This document shows, piece after piece, positions 29,578 through 30,893 of a stretch of 30,893 nt of DNA. A program made the position numbers and the translations under genes. The notes under the pieces were generated by a model. The model was not told the DNA's origin, searched no databases, and worked only from the letters and a program-made list of their open reading frames with translations. Source of the DNA: Discostella pseudostelligera (Eukaryota > Bacillariophyta > Thalassiosirophyceae > Thalassiosirales > Thalassiosiraceae); assembly GCA_036940085.1 (NCBI GenBank), contig JALLBK010000199.1, positions 1 to 30,893 of the forward strand, read 5' to 3'. Numbering within the stretch: position 1 is the first letter of the stretch; the number at the start of each line of letters is the position of its first letter.

Positions 29578-30893
29578 TTACAGTTCAAACTTCACTCCCG
29601 AAAGCTTCTCCGAAACAGTCCACAATTCTTCTGCCTTGGTCCGATCTGTCGCAAATCCCTGCAGTGACATAACCTTACCATCATTAAAGAATAACCCAGC
29701 CTCGTTCGGACGGATATTCGATGATGACGCCAAATAGATTTGTGTCGATGCACCCTCCTGTACTGTCTTGATGAACTTTGCAAGACCTTCCAATAGTAAC
29801 TTATCCTGCCAACTTGAAATTCCATTCTCTTTCATTGATTGAAACTTCTCCTCGCCGATGATATACCGTGCCAAGTCAGTCTGTACGGCGCCAGGATGGA
29901 GTGAGAAGGACATAATATTATTTTTGGAATATTTGTCCGAATTTTGCAGACGTCGTTGTAATTCATTGGTGAACAAAATGTTCTCGAGCTTTGATTCGCC
30001 ATAGGACGACCAAGGGCCGTATTCCCTTTCACCATTCAAATTGTCAAGTTCCAATCCATTCTTGGATGCAATCATGTACGCCAGTGAGGAGACATTAATA
30101 ATCCGTGCATTGGTGGCAAGAAGTGGCATGAGTGTGGATGTTAACGCAAAATGTCCAAGATGATTCGTCTGGAATGTTGTTTCGTAACCATCCTTGGTCA
30201 GTCGTTTGTCGGGAATGGCCATGACTCCGGCATTGTTCATGAGGACATCAATATTTTTGGCAGAATCCTTCCCGAGGACATTGATGAAGCGATCCTTGAA
30301 GGATTTTACATTCTCCAAATCACATAGATCAAGGGTGACCATTTTAACCTTTCCTGCAAATGTTGAATCCTCGGTAACTTGCGGTTGTTTCCTTAAATAA
30401 CTATTGATTTCATCGAGTGCCTTGTTTCCTTTGGCTTCATCTCTGGATGTAAATACTACCGTGGCTCCTGCCGCGGCAAGACGCTTCGTCGATTCGAGAC
30501 CAAGTCCGGCATTGCCACCCGTGATGAGAACAAGTTTGTCATCCATGGAATGGGGAGATGGTTGGTAGATTTTGGAGTAGGGAGTAGTTGTGGCATCGGC
30601 AGCATTGGCAACGGCAGGAGAAAGTAAGGATGTCGACGACGATGACGCTACGAGAAGAGAGACGGCGGCAGCCTTGGCGACAGAAGATTGAAAGAAATCG
30701 CGTCGACCAATGGAAGACGATTCATCTTCTTCGAGATCATGTCGTTGTTTCTTGGCCGCCAACACTACTGATGAAAACGAAAAGCCATAGCCATGAGCAT
30801 GATGATGATGATGCGCCAAAGACACTGAATGAGGTGATGTTTGGGTAGTCCAAGCTACGGCTGTGCCAACAGCAAAGGCTAACGATAGGACGG
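29578..30893 (-). CDS. Short-chain dehydrogenase/reductase, predicted thylakoid-lumen (5' end off the window)
   Basis: NAD(P)-dependent SDR of the protochlorophyllide-reductase/retinol-dehydrogenase-like type; substrate unknown. The frame is open to the right edge, so the start codon lies outside; about 437 residues are visible. At the edge is a hydrophobic run ending VGTAVAWTTQ, read as a signal peptide with an ASAF-like A-W junction. A His-rich patch comes next. Then follows SSIGRRDFFQSSVAKAAAV and a hydrophobic stretch ending PAVANA-A: a twin-Arg (Tat) lumen signal with an AxA cleavage site. The enzyme domain follows: TGGNAGLG cofactor loop, NNAG, a Ser in INVSSLAY, and YGESK as the Tyr-x3-Lys catalytic pair. 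LHPGAVQTDLARY is typical for the family. An apparent start at 30825 is only an internal GTG codon. Confidence 0.88.
   Translation of the reverse strand, partial: VLSLAFAVGTAVAWTTQTSPHSVSLAHHHHHAHGYGFSFSSVVLAAKKQRHDLEEDESSSIGRRDFFQSSVAKAAAVSLLVASSSSTSLLSPAVANAADATTTPYSKIYQPSPHSMDDKLVLITGGNAGLGLESTKRLAAAGATVVFTSRDEAKGNKALDEINSYLRKQPQVTEDSTFAGKVKMVTLDLCDLENVKSFKDRFINVLGKDSAKNIDVLMNNAGVMAIPDKRLTKDGYETTFQTNHLGHFALTSTLMPLLATNARIINVSSLAYMIASKNGLELDNLNGEREYGPWSSYGESKLENILFTNELQRRLQNSDKYSKNNIMSFSLHPGAVQTDLARYIIGEEKFQSMKENGISSWQDKLLLEGLAKFIKTVQEGASTQIYLASSSNIRPNEAGLFFNDGKVMSLQGFATDRTKAEELWTVSEKLSGVKFEL

Noticed and set aside
1..30893. Mobile elements, tRNA/rRNA genes, CRISPR arrays, viral insertions
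   Set aside because: No transposase, reverse transcriptase, long terminal repeats, cloverleaf genes or spaced repeats were seen by eye on either strand.

Overview
The window reads as nuclear DNA from a photosynthetic stramenopile, most likely a centric diatom. The ribulose-phosphate epimerase carries an ASAFAP signal/transit junction, the hallmark of plastid import through the ER in algae with red secondary plastids. A TIC21/PIC1-type plastid envelope protein and a Tat-type lumenal dehydrogenase are also present. A BspA-type LRR plus ankyrin gene belongs to a family that is expanded in Thalassiosira-like diatoms. Genes are dense, on both strands, with a few short introns (mostly 79-162 bp). 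I see no mobile element, rRNA, tRNA or CRISPR array.

Layout, left to right. TFIP11-type G-patch splicing factor (+, 143-3700). A three-exon gene for a modular Cys-rich secreted or surface protein with hevein-like modules (-, 3777-7395); its 5' end is broken by an N flanked by a duplicated 31-mer. A roughly 900 bp spacer. CDP-diacylglycerol synthase, three exons (-, 8294-10091). ER-type DnaJ of the DNAJB12/14 class (-, 10405-11778), divergent from an MSS116-like DEAD-box RNA helicase, two exons (+, 12288-14349). A very large five-exon gene (-, 14614-20919) encoding a myosin motor, IQ neck, ankyrin repeats and a kinase-like domain in one chain. A bZIP factor (+, 21648-22619) followed by an acidic ORF that may be its real C-terminus. 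An LRR_5/ankyrin protein (-, 23502-25326) divergent from plastid ribulose-phosphate 3-epimerase (+, 26013-26804). SEC61 beta, whose first coding exon appears to be only the ATG (-, 27212-27872), divergent from TIC21/PIC1 (+, 28346-29314). A plastid-lumen SDR dehydrogenase cut by the right edge (-, 29578 onward). The short spacers at 3701-3776, 14350-14613, 23240-23501 and 29315-29577 show nothing beyond 3'-flank sequence.

Functionally there is a loose secretory/plastid theme: SEC61 beta (ER translocon), CDP-DAG synthase (membrane lipid), an ER J-protein, a secreted Cys-rich protein, and plastid proteins that must enter through the ER. An extended G-box, CTGCCACGTG, occurs four times, always upstream of or at the 5' end of secretory or plastid-import genes. 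This suggests, but does not prove, shared control.

The strongest candidates for something undescribed are the myosin-ankyrin-pseudokinase fusion, the shared CTGCCACGTG element, and the start-codon-only exon of SEC61 beta. Splice sites were placed by eye from GT/GC-AG signals, frame continuity and family conservation; no transcript data were available.
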